Below are positions 50,918 through 51,629 of a DNA stretch of 51,629 nt, piece by piece. The stretch comes from Treponema zioleckii (GTDB lineage: Bacteria; Spirochaetota; Spirochaetia; Treponematales; Treponemataceae), in NCBI RefSeq assembly GCF_014737315.1, contig NZ_JPUF01000023.1, positions 1-51,629 of the forward strand. The letters run 5' to 3'. The notes under the pieces were generated by a model. That model saw only the letters and a program-made list of their open reading frames with translations. It did not search any database and was not told the origin of the DNA. The translations under genes and the position numbers were made by a program. Each line of letters opens with the position of its first letter. Within the stretch, counting starts at the first letter, position 1.

Positions 50918-51629
50918 GCATCGACCTTTTTGTATCCGCGCCGTGTTACAATCCACTTCCGACCGTTTTGTTCTATAAGCTGCGTTGCGGAATTTCCTAT
51001 AAAAACCGTGCAGAACATGTCGATTTCAACGTTTGAAAGTTCGTTCAGCGTGCAAATTCCGTAATCCTCGCCCTCTCGGCCAATGTTTCGCACCCAACCG
51101 CAGATTGTGTTTTTGGGAAGCGTTTCGAGTAAGATTTTGCAAGCGTTTTTTAAAACGTCCGGGCGGTTTTTGCTCCGCGGATTGTAAATTGCCATTGAAA
51201 AATCACCTGCCGCCGCGGCGCGGAGCCGTTTTTCGATTAATTCTTGCGGGGTGAGCAAATTGCTGAGGCTCAAAACGACAAAATCGTTAGTGAGCGGAGA
51301 ACCCAAAATCGCACTTCCGCTTAAAGCTGCCGTAACACCTGGAATAATTTCGATTTCTACGTCGTTGTAAAGAGGATTTTTTGCTGAAATTTCCAGCACG
51401 AGGCTTGCCATTCCGTAAACGCCACTGTCTCCCGAACAGACCAAAGTAACGGTTTTTCCGTCGCCTGCGATTTTTAGGGCGTGCTCGCAACGGTCTGCTT
51501 CTTTCATCATTCCGGTTGAAAAATAATTTTTTTCTGGAAAGTCGGCTTGTATAAGTTCGATGTATTTTGTGTACCCGACGATTAAATCTGCTTTTTGGAT
51601 TGAGACTTTTGCTTCGTGGGTAAGTCCTG
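50914..51629 (-). CDS. cobJ: Precorrin-3B C17-methyltransferase (partial)
   Basis: A SAM-dependent tetrapyrrole methylase of the B12 pathway (CobJ/CbiH). The visible 237 residues extend past the right edge, so the N-terminus (with its GPG loop) is missing. The part seen includes ADLIVGYTKYIELI, VCSGDSGVYGMASLVLE, EIIPGVTAALSGSAILGSPLTNDF and LLTPQELIEKRLRAAAAGDF, all typical. The TGA overlaps the cobK ATG. The upstream neighbours lie outside the window. Confidence 0.88.
   Translation of the reverse strand, partial: GLTHEAKVSIQKADLIVGYTKYIELIQADFPEKNYFSTGMMKEADRCEHALKIAGDGKTVTLVCSGDSGVYGMASLVLEISAKNPLYNDVEIEIIPGVTAALSGSAILGSPLTNDFVVLSLSNLLTPQELIEKRLRAAAAGDFSMAIYNPRSKNRPDVLKNACKILLETLPKNTICGWVRNIGREGEDYGICTLNELSNVEIDMFCTVFIGNSATQLIEQNGRKWIVTRRGYKKVDA

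Noticed and set aside
1-51629. CRISPR array, integron attC array or transposase
   Set aside because: No regularly spaced short direct repeats, no GTTRRRY/RYYYAAC pairs flanking cassettes and no transposase ORF.

Overview
The window looks like chromosomal DNA from a Treponema-type spirochaete. The case rests on gene content and order: mltG-dnaG-rpoD, then a coiled-coil/zinc-ribbon gene, the RNase P RNA, a TPR gene, mreB-mreC-mreD-mrdA-rodA and a radical SAM/DUF2344 gene. From memory this resembles the T. pallidum order around its rpoD and mreB. It also carries several Treponema-style lipoproteins, an archaeal-type cytidylate kinase, and AT-rich DNA with long A and T runs. The cobalamin genes and the larger accessory content suggest a gut or rumen relative rather than T. 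pallidum itself. The species cannot be fixed from the sequence. There is no transposase, phage gene or CRISPR array.

Layout. 1-506 is non-coding: about 2.5 copies of a 153-bp tandem repeat made of GC-rich hairpins, ending in a structured element just before murC. 507-3904 holds murC, a GH3 lipoprotein and a YbaK-type tRNA-editing protein. 3905-7550 looks accessory: a YunG-like protein, a DUF1653 gene split by a 76-bp palindromic insert, and a large HelD/UvrD-like helicase. 7692-16780 holds thrC and a lipoprotein (-), alr (+), folC (-), trpS (+), cca (-) and thiN (+). 16777-19916 holds a membrane protein, aroH-type chorismate mutase, tRNA-Thr, tRNA-Tyr, a YkgJ-type cysteine-cluster protein, an MBL-fold hydrolase and a 70-residue coupled ORF. 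19913-24635 is mltG-dnaG-rpoD. 24864-35524 runs from the zinc-ribbon gene through rnpB to the rod-shape operon. 35681-37365 holds yicC, cmk and tRNA-Glu. 37398-39639 (-) holds three Treponema-type genes: a zinc-ribbon tail-anchored protein, a pseudo-receiver protein and a secreted protein. 39699-43393 is mfd with two frameshifts. 43639-48834 holds a coiled-coil lipoprotein, a TRAP-type binding lipoprotein overlapping a membrane diguanylate cyclase, a TetR regulator and a cytidylate-kinase-like protein. 48831 to the right edge (-) is a cobalamin cluster (cbiET, cobK/cbiJ, cobJ/cbiH, the last cut by the edge).

How the genes work together. MurC, Alr, MltG, MreBCD, PBP2, RodA and the GH3 enzyme cover peptidoglycan precursor supply, rod-shape synthesis, glycan cleavage and possibly recycling. 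DnaG and RpoD form the usual macromolecular-synthesis pair. The DctP-like lipoprotein and the GGDEF protein appear to be a two-gene sensing unit with no permease in the window.

Most worth checking: (i) two copies, about 11 kb apart, of a roughly 76-bp element with a conserved two-stem fold and compensating arm changes; (ii) the palindromic insert in DUF1653; (iii) the DctP/GGDEF pair; (iv) a palindrome filling the spacer of the tetR promoter; (v) several genes whose -10 box lies only 6-9 nt before the start codon (leaderless candidates); (vi) three homopolymer frameshifts within 37.5-43.1 kb, either real decay or phase switching, or assembly error.
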